Shown: positions 33,087 to 42,512, numbered from the stretch's first letter. The stretch is DNA of 44,634 nucleotides from Lachnospiraceae bacterium (GCA_022769625.1 JALEJP010000070.1:1-44634); one strand, 5' to 3'. Notes: generated from the letters alone by a model not told the origin. Program-made: numbers and translations.

Positions 33087-35529
33087 GGTGATTTTGAAAC
33101 TGAAAAGAGTGTACTGGAAGAGTAAAAATAAGATAAAAAAACTGCCTCCAGTGAAAAAACTAAAAAAATATATTGGGAGAAAAAGGAAGGACAAACTTTT
33201 GTATCACACACTGCCGGATGTCTACAATGCGCATAAACAGGAACCGGTGGACGAACGCAAAGTTGTGTTTATTGAGCTGCGCCTGCCGGCAGTCAGCAAT
33301 AGCTTCCGTGTTCTGTATGATGAGCTGGAACGTGATTTTGATTTGGATCTCCATGTTCATCTGCTGAGAAATTCATTTGTTTCGCGGAAAGAATATATTG
33401 AGCACTGTAAAAAAATGCTTGCGGATGTGGCTACGGCAAAATATGTGTTTGTCAATGAGGCATCCGATGTGCTCAGCTGTGTGGACATGCGTCCGGAAAC
33501 GGTGGTTACGCAGCTGTGGCATGCCTGCGGCGCATTTAAAAAATTTGGCATGAGTACAGCCGAACTGATTTTTGGACCCAATGCGGAAGAATTAAAGCGT
33601 CATCCCAATAATAAGAATTACACGTATGTTACCGTATCCAGTCCGGATATTGTATGGGCCTATGCGGAAGCCATGGATATGAAGGACAGACAGGATGCAA
33701 TCCGTCCCGTTGGGACAAGCCGTACAGATATTTTCTACCGGAAAGAGACGATCGCACAGGCATTCCAGAATCTGTACCGGGAATTTCCTGCCGCAAAGGG
33801 AAAGAAAATTATCCTCTATGCACCCACATTCCGAGGGCGTGTGGCAAGGGCAACGACACCGGATTGCTTTGATCTGGAAAAATTTGCAGAGAATTTCAGG
33901 GATGAATATGTGGTTATCTTCAAGCATCATCCACTGGTGAAGGTTTTGCCGCAAATTCCGGCACACTTAAAAGGAACTTTTGCAATGGATGCCACAAGAA
34001 CCATGACCATCGAAGATCTGCTGTGTGTCAGTGACATCTGCATTTCAGATTATTCCTCCCTTGTGTTTGAATACTCCCTGTTTGAACGGCCTATGCTGTT
34101 TTATGCCTATGATCTGGATGAGTATTTTGACTGGCGCGGATTCTATTATGATTATGATGAACTGACACCGGGGCCGGTATGCAAAACAAATGAAGAGATG
34201 ATCGATTACATCCGCCATATCGGGGAACGGTTTGACAGACAGCAGGTGGTTGATTTTAAAAACAAATTTATGAGTGCCTGCGATGGTCATGCCACGGAGC
34301 GCATTCTGAAAATGGTGTTTGGTGAACGCTATGAGAGCCTGAAGCTGGATCACACACGCAAAGACAGTGAGATCAAAGTATCGGTTGTGATGCCTGTATA
34401 TAATGCGGGGAAATATCTGGTTGAAAGTCTTGGAAGTGTGCTGAGACAGACTTTGAAGGAAATTGAGATTATCTGTGTGGATGATGGCTCGACGGATGAC
34501 TCTGCAGAGATTATTGAAGACTATGCTTCCAGAGATTACCGGCTTTCTCTGATTCACCAGAAGAATCAGTATGCAGGGGCTGCAAGAAATGCCGGCTTTG
34601 CCAGATGCCGCGGAGAATATGTGGTTTTCTGGGATGCAGATGACCGCTTTGCACCGGATACGCTGGAAAAGCTTTACCGGAAAGCAAAAGAAGATGATGC
34701 AGATATGAGTGTCTGCGATATTCGAAAATGGGACAGCGTTACGAACCGGTATGTACTTCCTGGAAACTATCTGAGAAAAGAGTTTCTGCCGGATAAGATT
34801 CCTTTTTCGGTAAAAGATATTCCTCAGTATATTTTTAACTTTACCACAAACATTCCATGGAACAAAATGTATCGCAGAACCTTTATTGAAAAATACAATC
34901 TGCAGTTTGAGAGAAGACAGAGGGCTAATGATGTGTTTTTCGTGATGCAGGCTCTTTATCTGGCAGATCGGATCACCATTGTGGATGAACGTCTGATTGA
35001 TTATAGGTATAATAACAGTGCGAGTCTGACCGGAACGCTGGCGCAGGCTGCTCTTTGCACGTATGAGGCATTTCTGGCTGCTCACGATGCGCTGGAAGCA
35101 AGGGGAGCCTTTGAAAATGAAAAAGTTAAACAGAGTTTTGCGAATAAAGCACTGAATCTGCTGATACAGAGTGTGGATCTGCAAACCTCGGAGGCATCCG
35201 CCAGAGAACTGTTTGATATGCTGCTCGAAAAGGGATTTGCGAAAATGGGAATTGAAGACAGAGGATCCGAGTATTACTATTCCAGAAAAGTATATCAGAG
35301 TTATCAGACAATGCTGACTGGTTCTCTGGTTGATACACTGATCGTGATGAAACATCAGAAAGAGGAAAATCTGGAGGCACACAGACAGAGATTGTGCGGG
35401 CAGAGGATAAAAAATCAAAAGCTTACGGCAATGGTGGAGAAGCTGAAACCGGAAGAAGAACAGCTGAAGAAAATAAAAGGTCAGAAAGCCTATCGTGCCA
35501 TTCGGAAATTCGGACTTCTGGAGGAGTAG
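33079..35529 (+). CDS. Fusion: CDP-polyol phosphotransferase plus family 2 glycosyltransferase
   Basis: An 816-residue two-domain enzyme. Residues about 40-420 form a second TarL/TagF-like domain with the same motifs as the preceding protein (TQLWHACGAFKKFG, LYAPTFRGR, FKHHPLVKVLP, SDYSSLVFEYSLFERP, MSACDGHATER). Residues about 433-690 form a GT-A glycosyltransferase (VSVVMPVYNAGKYLVESLGSV, DDGSTDD, GAARNAGFARCRGEYV, metal site WDADDR near 519). A helical tail of about 120 residues follows. One protein could thus add polyol phosphate and then a sugar. The N-terminus is strongly basic, suiting a membrane surface. Start ATG follows AAGGAG and overlaps the upstream gene by eight bases. Confidence 0.88.
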   Translation: MSKVILKLKRVYWKSKNKIKKLPPVKKLKKYIGRKRKDKLLYHTLPDVYNAHKQEPVDERKVVFIELRLPAVSNSFRVLYDELERDFDLDLHVHLLRNSFVSRKEYIEHCKKMLADVATAKYVFVNEASDVLSCVDMRPETVVTQLWHACGAFKKFGMSTAELIFGPNAEELKRHPNNKNYTYVTVSSPDIVWAYAEAMDMKDRQDAIRPVGTSRTDIFYRKETIAQAFQNLYREFPAAKGKKIILYAPTFRGRVARATTPDCFDLEKFAENFRDEYVVIFKHHPLVKVLPQIPAHLKGTFAMDATRTMTIEDLLCVSDICISDYSSLVFEYSLFERPMLFYAYDLDEYFDWRGFYYDYDELTPGPVCKTNEEMIDYIRHIGERFDRQQVVDFKNKFMSACDGHATERILKMVFGERYESLKLDHTRKDSEIKVSVVMPVYNAGKYLVESLGSVLRQTLKEIEIICVDDGSTDDSAEIIEDYASRDYRLSLIHQKNQYAGAARNAGFARCRGEYVVFWDADDRFAPDTLEKLYRKAKEDDADMSVCDIRKWDSVTNRYVLPGNYLRKEFLPDKIPFSVKDIPQYIFNFTTNIPWNKMYRRTFIEKYNLQFERRQRANDVFFVMQALYLADRITIVDERLIDYRYNNSASLTGTLAQAALCTYEAFLAAHDALEARGAFENEKVKQSFANKALNLLIQSVDLQTSEASARELFDMLLEKGFAKMGIEDRGSEYYYSRKVYQSYQTMLTGSLVDTLIVMKHQKEENLEAHRQRLCGQRIKNQKLTAMVEKLKPEEEQLKKIKGQKAYRAIRKFGLLEE

Positions 35530-35547
35530 GACAGAAAGGAAAAGAAC

Positions 35548-36468
35548 GTGTTATCAGTAATCATACCGGCTTATAACGAAGAAAAAATGATACAAAAGAC
35601 TGCGGACACAGTTGCCGGGATACTGACGGAAGCCGGTATACCTTTTGAAATTGTGTTTGTGAATGATGGGTCCAGGGATCATACCTGGGATCAGATTGAA
35701 AAAGCGGCAGCCCGGGATGTTCATGTCTGCGGGATTCATTTTTCCAGAAATTTCGGAAAAGAATCGGCTATCTTTGCAGGGCTTGCAAATGCTTCCGGTG
35801 ACTGCTGTGCGGTCATGGACTGTGACCTGCAGCACCCGCCCGGGATTCTTGTAAAAATGTACCGTCTCTGGGAACAGGGATATGAGGTCGTGGAAGGAGT
35901 AAAACGCAGCCGAGGCAAGGAGAGTCGTCTGCACAAGCTTTGCGCAGGTCTTTTTTACAGAATAATGTCCCGTGCCGTGCAGATTGATATGTCCCGTGCA
36001 TCGGATTTTAAGCTTCTGGATCGAAAAGCGGTGGATGCCCTTCTTGCCATGCCGGAGCGCAACGCATTTTTCCGCGCATTATCCTCCTGGATCGGGTATA
36101 AAACAACCAGTGTGGAATTTGATGTGCAGGAGCGAACCGAAGGGGAATCCAAATGGTCAACCTGGTCCCTTGTGAAATACGCGGTGACAAATATGGTGGC
36201 ATTTTCCGCAGTACCCATGCAGCTTGTGACAGTTGCCGGTGTGTTTATGTTTTTTTTCGCATTGATTCTCGGGATTCAATCGCTGGTGCACTATTTTACG
36301 GGACATGCCGTAGAAGGCTTTACTACAGTGATTCTTCTGATTTTAATTGTGGGAAGTCTGATTATGGTAAGTCTTGGCATCATCGGATACTATATATCCA
36401 AAATATATGAGGAAGTGAAAGGAAGACCCAAATATCTGATTTCAAAGAAAACAGAAAGACAAAAATAG
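35548..36468 (+). CDS. Polyprenyl-phosphate glycosyltransferase (GtrB/CsbB-like)
   Basis: Such enzymes load a sugar from a nucleotide donor onto undecaprenyl phosphate for later use outside the membrane. The 306-residue protein has a GT2 domain (VIIPAYNEEKMIQKTADTV, VNDGSRDHTW, HFSRNFGKESAIFAGL, metal motif DCDLQHPP near residue 90, and the SASDFKLLDRK-type block). Two C-terminal membrane helices (about 222-250 and 262-290) follow, with the typical short basic end KIYEEVKGRPKYL. The partners that use its product could be the membrane proteins at 23228 or 40219, which is inference. The start is GTG behind AAAGGAAAAG. Confidence 0.9.
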   Translation: MLSVIIPAYNEEKMIQKTADTVAGILTEAGIPFEIVFVNDGSRDHTWDQIEKAAARDVHVCGIHFSRNFGKESAIFAGLANASGDCCAVMDCDLQHPPGILVKMYRLWEQGYEVVEGVKRSRGKESRLHKLCAGLFYRIMSRAVQIDMSRASDFKLLDRKAVDALLAMPERNAFFRALSSWIGYKTTSVEFDVQERTEGESKWSTWSLVKYAVTNMVAFSAVPMQLVTVAGVFMFFFALILGIQSLVHYFTGHAVEGFTTVILLILIVGSLIMVSLGIIGYYISKIYEEVKGRPKYLISKKTERQK

Positions 36469-36477
36469 GAGGTTATT

Positions 36478-38823
36478 TTGTTAAGTTCAATTAAACCTAT
36501 CGTAAAGAAAATGCCGGTTATTAAAACTTACGTTCAGAAGCTGCAGAAAGAAAAAGAGAAAGCTTTCGCGTTAAAAACAGAAAATGCAGAGTTAAAGCAG
36601 CAGATCGCAGCATTGAAACTGGAAATGCAGAGCTCTCGCGTGGAGACAGAAGTATTGCGTGTGAAGGAGCGGTATCTGGAGAGAAAAGACCGTACACTGC
36701 TTGCACAGAAAAAGCCAAAAGTATCTCTGATCGTACTGAACCGTAATGGAAAACACCATCTGGAAGTATTGTTACCTTCCATTCGGAAGGCAGATTTTTA
36801 TGAAAATTTTGAGATGATCGTTGTGGACAATGCTTCGGAGGATAATTCGGTTGCTTACCTGGAAACCTGGCAGGGAGATCTGAATCTGACGGTGATACAG
36901 AATCAGGAAAATATGTCTTTTTCAGCAGCGAATAATCTGGCAGCAGGGGCTGCAAATGGAGAATATTTGTTGTTTTTGAATAATGATACCGAGGTGACAG
37001 ACGGTTGGCTGGATGAGCTTTTGAACGTTGCACTGGAGAAAGAAAAGGTTGGAGCAGTCGGCGCAAGACTGATTTATCCGGACATTCCGGCAAAGGAGAA
37101 AAACGCACAGAAATCCTTCACGATTCAGCATGGCGGAATCGGATTTCGGGACGCATATCGTAACAAAACCTATTTTGTACAGCCCTATAACAAAGAGAAT
37201 GGAAAAGGCGAGTTGAAAACAGATTTTGCCCCGTCAGAATGTGCCTGTGTAACAGCTGCTGTCCTTCTGGTATCCAGGGATGCTTTTGAGGAAGTAGGAG
37301 GCTTTGATGATGCCTATCATTATGGTTATGAAGATGTGGATCTCTGCCTGAAGCTGTGCAAAGCAGGATATCACAATTACTATGCGCCGGGGTGTATGGT
37401 ATTTCACTATGAATTTGGAACCCAGAACCTGGATGATGCCAGGGAAGTAAAAGAACGTCGGCTTCATAATATGCATGTATTCCAGGGAAAATGGCAGACC
37501 TGGCTTCAGCGCAGAATATTGAATGAAAAACTGAATCGGACGCATGTTTTCACCGAGCAGAGTCTTCTTGTTGCTTTTGCAGTGAATGAAAATGCAGATG
37601 AAGCGGCAAAAGAGTTTGCCGGAGTACTTCAGGCAGAAGGATATGAAGTGAAATATCTGAGCAGCCAGAGCGATGACTGGTACGATGTGGGACGCGATAC
37701 GGATGTGCTGATTGTACGAAGTGCTGATTATGAAGAGGATGCAATAAAAAACAGAAAAAACAGTCTTATAACAGTGAAATGGCTGCCTGGTGAAGAGATG
37801 CCATGGAGCAGGGAGAAAATAAAAGATGAATCAGGAACGGACATGGGAAAACGATGGAGGGAATGGATTCAGAAACAAAATGTACAGACCGTTAATCCCA
37901 GAAAGATCGATCTCTGTGCACCGATGCCGGATGATGAAAATAAAAAATTCTGGGGAGACTATCATTATGCCCTTGCCATGAAAAAAGAACTGGAAAAACG
38001 TGGGTATGAGGTTGATGTGCGGCCTTATCAGAGATGGTATGACAATACGGACAGTGCATTCAACATCGTTCTGCGCGGAAACAGACCTTATTATCCGAAA
38101 GAAGAACCGAAACAGAAAAACATTATGTGGAACATTTCCCATCCGATGGATGTACCCATGGAAGAGTACAAGCGATATGATTTTGTATATTTTGCCTCGG
38201 AAAAGCTGGCAGAACAGCTGGCAGGGAAATTGAAAACAAAGTGTGGTGTCCTGCTCCAGTGTACGGACCCTGAGGTAATGAAAAGTGATGGTGGAAGTGG
38301 GAAAAAATATGAGCTTCTTTTTATCGGGAATTCCAGAAGGGTGTATCGGCAGGTGATTCAGGATGCGTTGACACTGAATTATAAACTGACTATTTTCGGA
38401 AGACACTGGGATGAGTTTCCGGAAGCACAGAAATGTGTCAGGGCGGCTTATATGCCAAATGAACAGGTGGGACAGGCTTACCGTGATGCAAGAATTGTAT
38501 TGAACGACCATTGGGATGACATGCGGGAAACCGGGATCGTGTCAAACCGGCTGTTTGATGCACTGGCAGCGGAAGCATTTGTGATCAGTGACGAAATGCC
38601 GGAAATCAATGAGCTGTTTGAGGGAACGGTTGTTACCTACAAAGACAGAGAGGATCTGCGTGAAAAGGTAGAGTATTACATGAGACATCCGGAAGAGGCA
38701 GAGAAACTTGCCGCCAGAGGACATGAGCTGGTATTAAAGAAGCATACCTTTGCAAATCGTATGGATACAATGGTACAGCAGATTGAAAGGTTGAACGGAC
38801 AGAAAACAGAAGAAAAGTACTGA
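36478..38823 (+). CDS. Two-domain glycosyltransferase: coiled coil, GT2, then GT-B (CgeB-like)
   Basis: A 781-residue protein. Residues about 15-75 predict a coiled coil (KEKEKAFALKTENAELKQQ). Residues 79-350 form a rhamnosyltransferase-like GT2 domain (VSLIVLNRNGKHHLEVLLPSI, VDNASEDNS, FLNNDTEV near 165, GGFDDAYHYGYEDVDLCLK). Residues about 480-775 form a GT-B domain of the CgeB/family-1-like type (GDYHYALAMKKELEKRGYEVDVRPYQRW, LFIGNSRR, GIVSNRLFDALAAEAFVISD). It may add two sugars in series. The TTG start follows AGGAGG at good spacing. It ends the co-directional run and is closed by a strong terminator. Confidence 0.88.
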   Translation: MLSSIKPIVKKMPVIKTYVQKLQKEKEKAFALKTENAELKQQIAALKLEMQSSRVETEVLRVKERYLERKDRTLLAQKKPKVSLIVLNRNGKHHLEVLLPSIRKADFYENFEMIVVDNASEDNSVAYLETWQGDLNLTVIQNQENMSFSAANNLAAGAANGEYLLFLNNDTEVTDGWLDELLNVALEKEKVGAVGARLIYPDIPAKEKNAQKSFTIQHGGIGFRDAYRNKTYFVQPYNKENGKGELKTDFAPSECACVTAAVLLVSRDAFEEVGGFDDAYHYGYEDVDLCLKLCKAGYHNYYAPGCMVFHYEFGTQNLDDAREVKERRLHNMHVFQGKWQTWLQRRILNEKLNRTHVFTEQSLLVAFAVNENADEAAKEFAGVLQAEGYEVKYLSSQSDDWYDVGRDTDVLIVRSADYEEDAIKNRKNSLITVKWLPGEEMPWSREKIKDESGTDMGKRWREWIQKQNVQTVNPRKIDLCAPMPDDENKKFWGDYHYALAMKKELEKRGYEVDVRPYQRWYDNTDSAFNIVLRGNRPYYPKEEPKQKNIMWNISHPMDVPMEEYKRYDFVYFASEKLAEQLAGKLKTKCGVLLQCTDPEVMKSDGGSGKKYELLFIGNSRRVYRQVIQDALTLNYKLTIFGRHWDEFPEAQKCVRAAYMPNEQVGQAYRDARIVLNDHWDDMRETGIVSNRLFDALAAEAFVISDEMPEINELFEGTVVTYKDREDLREKVEYYMRHPEEAEKLAARGHELVLKKHTFANRMDTMVQQIERLNGQKTEEKY

Positions 38824-38835
38824 AGAAAGAAAAGT

Positions 38836-38878
38836 GGCTGCCGGAGCAGTGAGTAAAAACTGCCGGCAGCCGTTTTTT
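38836..38878. terminator. Terminator between the glycopolymer operon and glf
   Basis: GGCTGCCGG pairs exactly with CCGGCAGCC, with an inner CAGT/ACTG stem, followed by GTTTTTTG. It ends the forward operon and, with a weaker T-rich tract on the other strand, may also serve the convergent glf. Confidence 0.9.
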
Positions 38879-38896
38879 GAATTATGATCCGGTGAA

Positions 38897-39994
38897 TCAG
38901 TGGAATTCAGTCTCTGCGGTTTCAAGTGCAGCGGCAATTACCTGATCCATATCGTAATACCGGTAATTGCCAAGGCGTCCGCCGAAGATGACATTTTCTT
39001 CTCTTTTGGAAAGCTCCTGATATTTGGCGAAAAGACTGGAGTTTCTCTGGTCATTTATCGGATAATAAGGCTCAATCCCCGGCTGCCATTCCGAAGAATA
39101 TTCTCTGGAAATGACAGTGACAGGCTGGGTACCAAATTCAAAATGCTTGTGTTCGATGATTCTTGTGTACGGAACTTCAATGTCTGTGTAATTGACAACG
39201 GCATTTCCCTGATAGTTATCACATTCCAGCAATTCTTCTTCAAAACGGACGGTCCGGTATTGAAGGGCACCGTAGCAGAAATCAAAGTATTCATCCAGCA
39301 TACCGGTAAAAATGGTCTTATGAGCGAGAGAGGAAAGCTCTGCTCTGTGTGCAAAATAATCAGTGTTCAGGCGGACGTCTGCGTGGGATAGCATTTTTTC
39401 AACGATCGGTGTGTAGCCACCAATGGGAATCCCCTGATAGCGGGCGTTGAAATAATTATTGTCGTAGGTAAAACGCAGCGGCAGACGTTTAATGATGAAA
39501 GAAGGAAGGTCTTTGCATGGACGTCCCCACTGCTTTTCTGTATAACCTTTGATCAGCTTTTCATAGACATCGGTGCCGACCAGAGAAAGCGCCTGTTCTT
39601 CCAGATTGGATGGATTTGTGATATTCAGGCTGGCAATCTGTTCGGCTATTTTTTCTCTGGCTTCTGAGGGGGTGCGTATTCCCCACATTTTGCTGAAAGT
39701 ATTCATGTTAAAAGGAAGGTTGTAGAGCTCGTCTTTATAAACAGCAATCGGGGAATTGATGTAGTTATTAAATTCGGCAAACTGGTTGATATAGTCCCAG
39801 ATTATTTTGTCAGAGGTATGGAAAATATGTGCACCGTACTGATGAACATGGATGCCTTCCACGTTTTTACAGTAAATATTGCCGGCGATATGGCTGCGCT
39901 TTTCTACAACCAGGCAGGTCTTTTGGCGGCGATGCGCTTCATGAGCGAAAACAGCACCGAAAAGTCCGGCACCTACTATCAGATAATCGTACAT
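38897..39994 (-). CDS. glf: UDP-galactopyranose mutase
   Basis: Glf is an FAD enzyme that converts UDP-galactopyranose to UDP-galactofuranose, the donor for galactofuranose in surface glycans. The 365-residue protein has the N-terminal FAD motif IVGAGLFGAVFAHEA, VVEKRSHIAGNIY, HQYGAHIFHTSDK, the WGRPCKDLP block and the C-terminal GRLGNYRYYDMDQVIAAAL. Normal length is about 365-390. ATG 39994 follows AAAAAGGAG. Its location at the edge of the polymer operon suggests galactofuranose in the same polymer. It is transcribed separately, in the opposite direction. Confidence 0.95.
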   Translation of the reverse strand: MYDYLIVGAGLFGAVFAHEAHRRQKTCLVVEKRSHIAGNIYCKNVEGIHVHQYGAHIFHTSDKIIWDYINQFAEFNNYINSPIAVYKDELYNLPFNMNTFSKMWGIRTPSEAREKIAEQIASLNITNPSNLEEQALSLVGTDVYEKLIKGYTEKQWGRPCKDLPSFIIKRLPLRFTYDNNYFNARYQGIPIGGYTPIVEKMLSHADVRLNTDYFAHRAELSSLAHKTIFTGMLDEYFDFCYGALQYRTVRFEEELLECDNYQGNAVVNYTDIEVPYTRIIEHKHFEFGTQPVTVISREYSSEWQPGIEPYYPINDQRNSSLFAKYQELSKREENVIFGGRLGNYRYYDMDQVIAAALETAETEFH

Positions 39995-40092
39995 GGTATA
40001 CTCCTTTTTATTTGAGATAATAGTCGGATGGTATCATTTGCAGGCAGCGGGCAGGAGACCCGGAAGTATGTAATTGTGCCTGAGATGTAACG

Positions 40093-40121
40093 AGTTTAGC
40101 ATAAATAAAAGTGGTTGTAAA
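40093..40121 (-). promoter_or_regulatory. Probable promoter of glf
   Basis: On the reverse strand TTTACA (40116-40121) and TAAACT (40093-40098) are 17 bases apart, about 100 bases before the glf start. Confidence 0.5.
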
Positions 40122-40146
40122 GCGGCAGGAATGGTTTGGAAAAGTA

Positions 40147-40175
40147 TTGTGGAGAAAACAAAAACATGGTATAGT
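40147..40175 (+). promoter_or_regulatory. Promoter of the DUF2142-like gene
   Basis: TTGTGG (40147-40152) and TATAGT (40170-40175) are 17 bases apart, with a TGG extension just before the -10. It rules out any translation start upstream of about 40182. Confidence 0.6.
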
Positions 40176-40218
40176 GAAAAAAATTGTGGTGATTCAGAAG
40201 GTGAAAAGGAATTTGAAA

Positions 40219-42459
40219 GTGTTAAATCGAAACTGGAATAAAAGACAGAAGGGTCTGGCAATTTACGTGATGTTCTGCATCATTTGGTGTATCTTTCGTA
40301 TTGCTGCAGGAAAAGACTGTTTTATGGATGCTGCGTTGTATGGAATTTCTTCCGGAACAGAAGAAGGAGTTGTGATAGGAGAGCATACTTCCGTGGATAC
40401 GGAGTTTACCGCAACCGTAGATCAGATAGAAGGCTTTTCTGTTTTTTATTATGATAATGATCAGATATTTACAGACGAGAAGCTGCATTTCCAGGTTTAT
40501 GTGGGTGACAGCCGTATCCCGGTCAGGGAGTGCGAAATGGATCTGGCTCTTCAGACAGATGCGACTACGGTATTTCTCACCTGTCCATTGTCCGGAATAC
40601 GGGATAAAAAAATAACAGTGCATATTGATGGAGAAGGGCTGAGAGGCAGTCAGGGGCCAAGGCTTGCGGTTACAGAGAATGAGGTGGAGAAAAGCAAGCT
40701 GTCTGTCAATGGAAACAGAAAGGATTATGTTCTTCATTTCAGTGTGTCCTATCCCGTTTACAGCAGAAATATTCCAATGAAAGTTGTGGAAAGTATAGGT
40801 CTGATTCTGGCAGGATTTCTGATTTTCGGACTGTGCTGTATGGGAGAAATCAGTACTGAGAAGAGAACGTTCCGGAAAACAAATGGAATCTGCAAAAAAA
40901 AGGCGTGTGAAAAGAAAAAAGTAACAGCAGGTGTGCTGTCTGGATACGGAGTGACTATGTTAGTTACTCTGGCGATTCTGGAATTTACGTACAGCAATAC
41001 GGTAAAAGAGTCATGGATGAAAACGATGTTTCTGATTCTTGCGGTATTGATTCTGATAACGGTAAGTTTTTTGTATTACGGCTGTGTTTTTCGAAAATGG
41101 AAGGCGGATAAATTGTTTTTTACGGCATTACTGTTATGGGGAACCATGTACGCTGGTGTGCTGACCATGTATTCGGTGCCGGACGAACCGTCACACATCG
41201 ATACGGCCTATCGTATTTCAAACTGTATGTTGGGGATAAAGGATAGCGGTGTGTCACATACTTTGTACAAGCGGTATGATGATATCGACCCGAATCCAAC
41301 GGAAAAAACGGATGTATCAGAGGATTCTTACCAGCAGCTGTATGAAGAAATATTTTCTTCCTGTGAGAATGCAAAGCTTACGGAAACTTATGTGCGGAAT
41401 AATCTGGGAAATGCACCTGAAATCTGTTATTATGCACCGGCCTTTGGTATTACTGTGGGAAGGCTTCTGGGAATGGGAAGACTTCCGATGCTTCTGCTTG
41501 GCAGACTGTGCAGTCTTCTGGCGGCAGCCTTAATGATGTATTTTGGGGTGAAAAAGCTGCCGTTTGGAAAAAGCATTTTTTATGTGATCGGGCTTCTTCC
41601 CATAACACTTCAGGAAATAATGTCCTTTTCCTATGATTCCTTTTTGATTGGACTTTCGTATCTGTTTGCAGGATATTTCCTTTCCTGGATATATGGAAAA
41701 GAAAAACTGAGGATCGAGGAAAGTATTATGCTGTTAGTTTCCCTGATGCTTCTTGCTGTGGCAAAAGGCGGTGTCTATATGCCGCTTGTGGGTCTGGTCT
41801 TTTTGTATCCGCTGCGCGGCGGCAGCGAAAACAGAAAGAAAAGAATGGTCTTTTGCACAGGTGTCTGTATCATGGCCGTTCTGGCTTATGTGGTACAGAA
41901 TCCAACGATACTTGCAAGGCTTGGCATAACCGGATCCGGAGCAGGAGGTACCGGAAGTGTCAGTGGCGTGCAGGCGATGTACTCACTGAGTTATATCATC
42001 CGTCATCCGTTGAAAATGATCCGTGTTTTTGAAAACACGCTGTATGAAAAGCTTGATATCTATTTGAGCGGTATTCTTGGCGGACGACTGGGATGGCTGA
42101 ATATTCATATCAGCTGGTATGTCCTCACTGGATTTGTCATTCTTCTGGTGTTGGCTGTCCTGGCTGGAAAACGCAATGCGCTTCTGAATGAGAAGAAAGA
42201 ATGTGTCTGGGTGTTGTTCCTGTGCGCGGCAAGTGTGTTTCTGGTCTTTTTGTCCATGCTGGTGGCGGGAACACCTCAGGGGGAGAAGATTGTGCTTGGA
42301 GTTCAGGGAAGATATTTTCTGCCTGTTTTTGGAATTGCATTGGCAGCGATTCCGACAGGAAAGGGTATCTACGTGAAACTGGAATCGCAGAGTATCCTTT
42401 TTGCCAGTGTAATGCTGCAGGTACTGACGGTATCACAGATCCTGCTGGCTGTATTGTAA
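40219..42459 (+). CDS. Large membrane protein, DUF2142-like
   Basis: About 746 residues. After one membrane helix (about 13-33) lies an extracytoplasmic beta-rich region of roughly 180 residues, then about eleven to twelve membrane segments. Family-like marks are SVPDEPSHIDTAYRISNCM in the large loop and GVQGRYFLPVFGIAL near the C-terminus. DUF2142 proteins resemble GT-C glycosyltransferases that use polyprenyl-linked sugars outside the membrane, with the acidic DEPSH motif in the first loop region. The frame is open to 40111, but the promoter at 40147 makes GTG 40219, behind AAAAGGAA, the best start. It could use the lipid sugar made by the GtrB-like enzyme, which is inference. Confidence 0.82.
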   Translation: MLNRNWNKRQKGLAIYVMFCIIWCIFRIAAGKDCFMDAALYGISSGTEEGVVIGEHTSVDTEFTATVDQIEGFSVFYYDNDQIFTDEKLHFQVYVGDSRIPVRECEMDLALQTDATTVFLTCPLSGIRDKKITVHIDGEGLRGSQGPRLAVTENEVEKSKLSVNGNRKDYVLHFSVSYPVYSRNIPMKVVESIGLILAGFLIFGLCCMGEISTEKRTFRKTNGICKKKACEKKKVTAGVLSGYGVTMLVTLAILEFTYSNTVKESWMKTMFLILAVLILITVSFLYYGCVFRKWKADKLFFTALLLWGTMYAGVLTMYSVPDEPSHIDTAYRISNCMLGIKDSGVSHTLYKRYDDIDPNPTEKTDVSEDSYQQLYEEIFSSCENAKLTETYVRNNLGNAPEICYYAPAFGITVGRLLGMGRLPMLLLGRLCSLLAAALMMYFGVKKLPFGKSIFYVIGLLPITLQEIMSFSYDSFLIGLSYLFAGYFLSWIYGKEKLRIEESIMLLVSLMLLAVAKGGVYMPLVGLVFLYPLRGGSENRKKRMVFCTGVCIMAVLAYVVQNPTILARLGITGSGAGGTGSVSGVQAMYSLSYIIRHPLKMIRVFENTLYEKLDIYLSGILGGRLGWLNIHISWYVLTGFVILLVLAVLAGKRNALLNEKKECVWVLFLCAASVFLVFLSMLVAGTPQGEKIVLGVQGRYFLPVFGIALAAIPTGKGIYVKLESQSILFASVMLQVLTVSQILLAVL

Positions 42460-42472
42460 CACGAAATCGAAA

Positions 42473-42504
42473 ACCGGCGCAAAATCAGAATTTTTTGCGC
42501 CGGT
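42473..42504. terminator. Bidirectional terminator between the DUF2142-like and lipoprotein genes
   Basis: ACCGGCGCAAAA pairs perfectly with TTTTGCGCCGGT around an 8-base loop. The T-tract is clearer on the reverse strand (GGTTTTC), and the stem lies between two convergent genes. Confidence 0.75.
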
Positions 42505-42512
42505 AAAACATG

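Noticed and set aside
40111-40218. Longer start for the DUF2142-like protein
   Set aside because: It would begin upstream of the promoter at 40147-40175. GTG 40219 has a suitable ribosome binding site.
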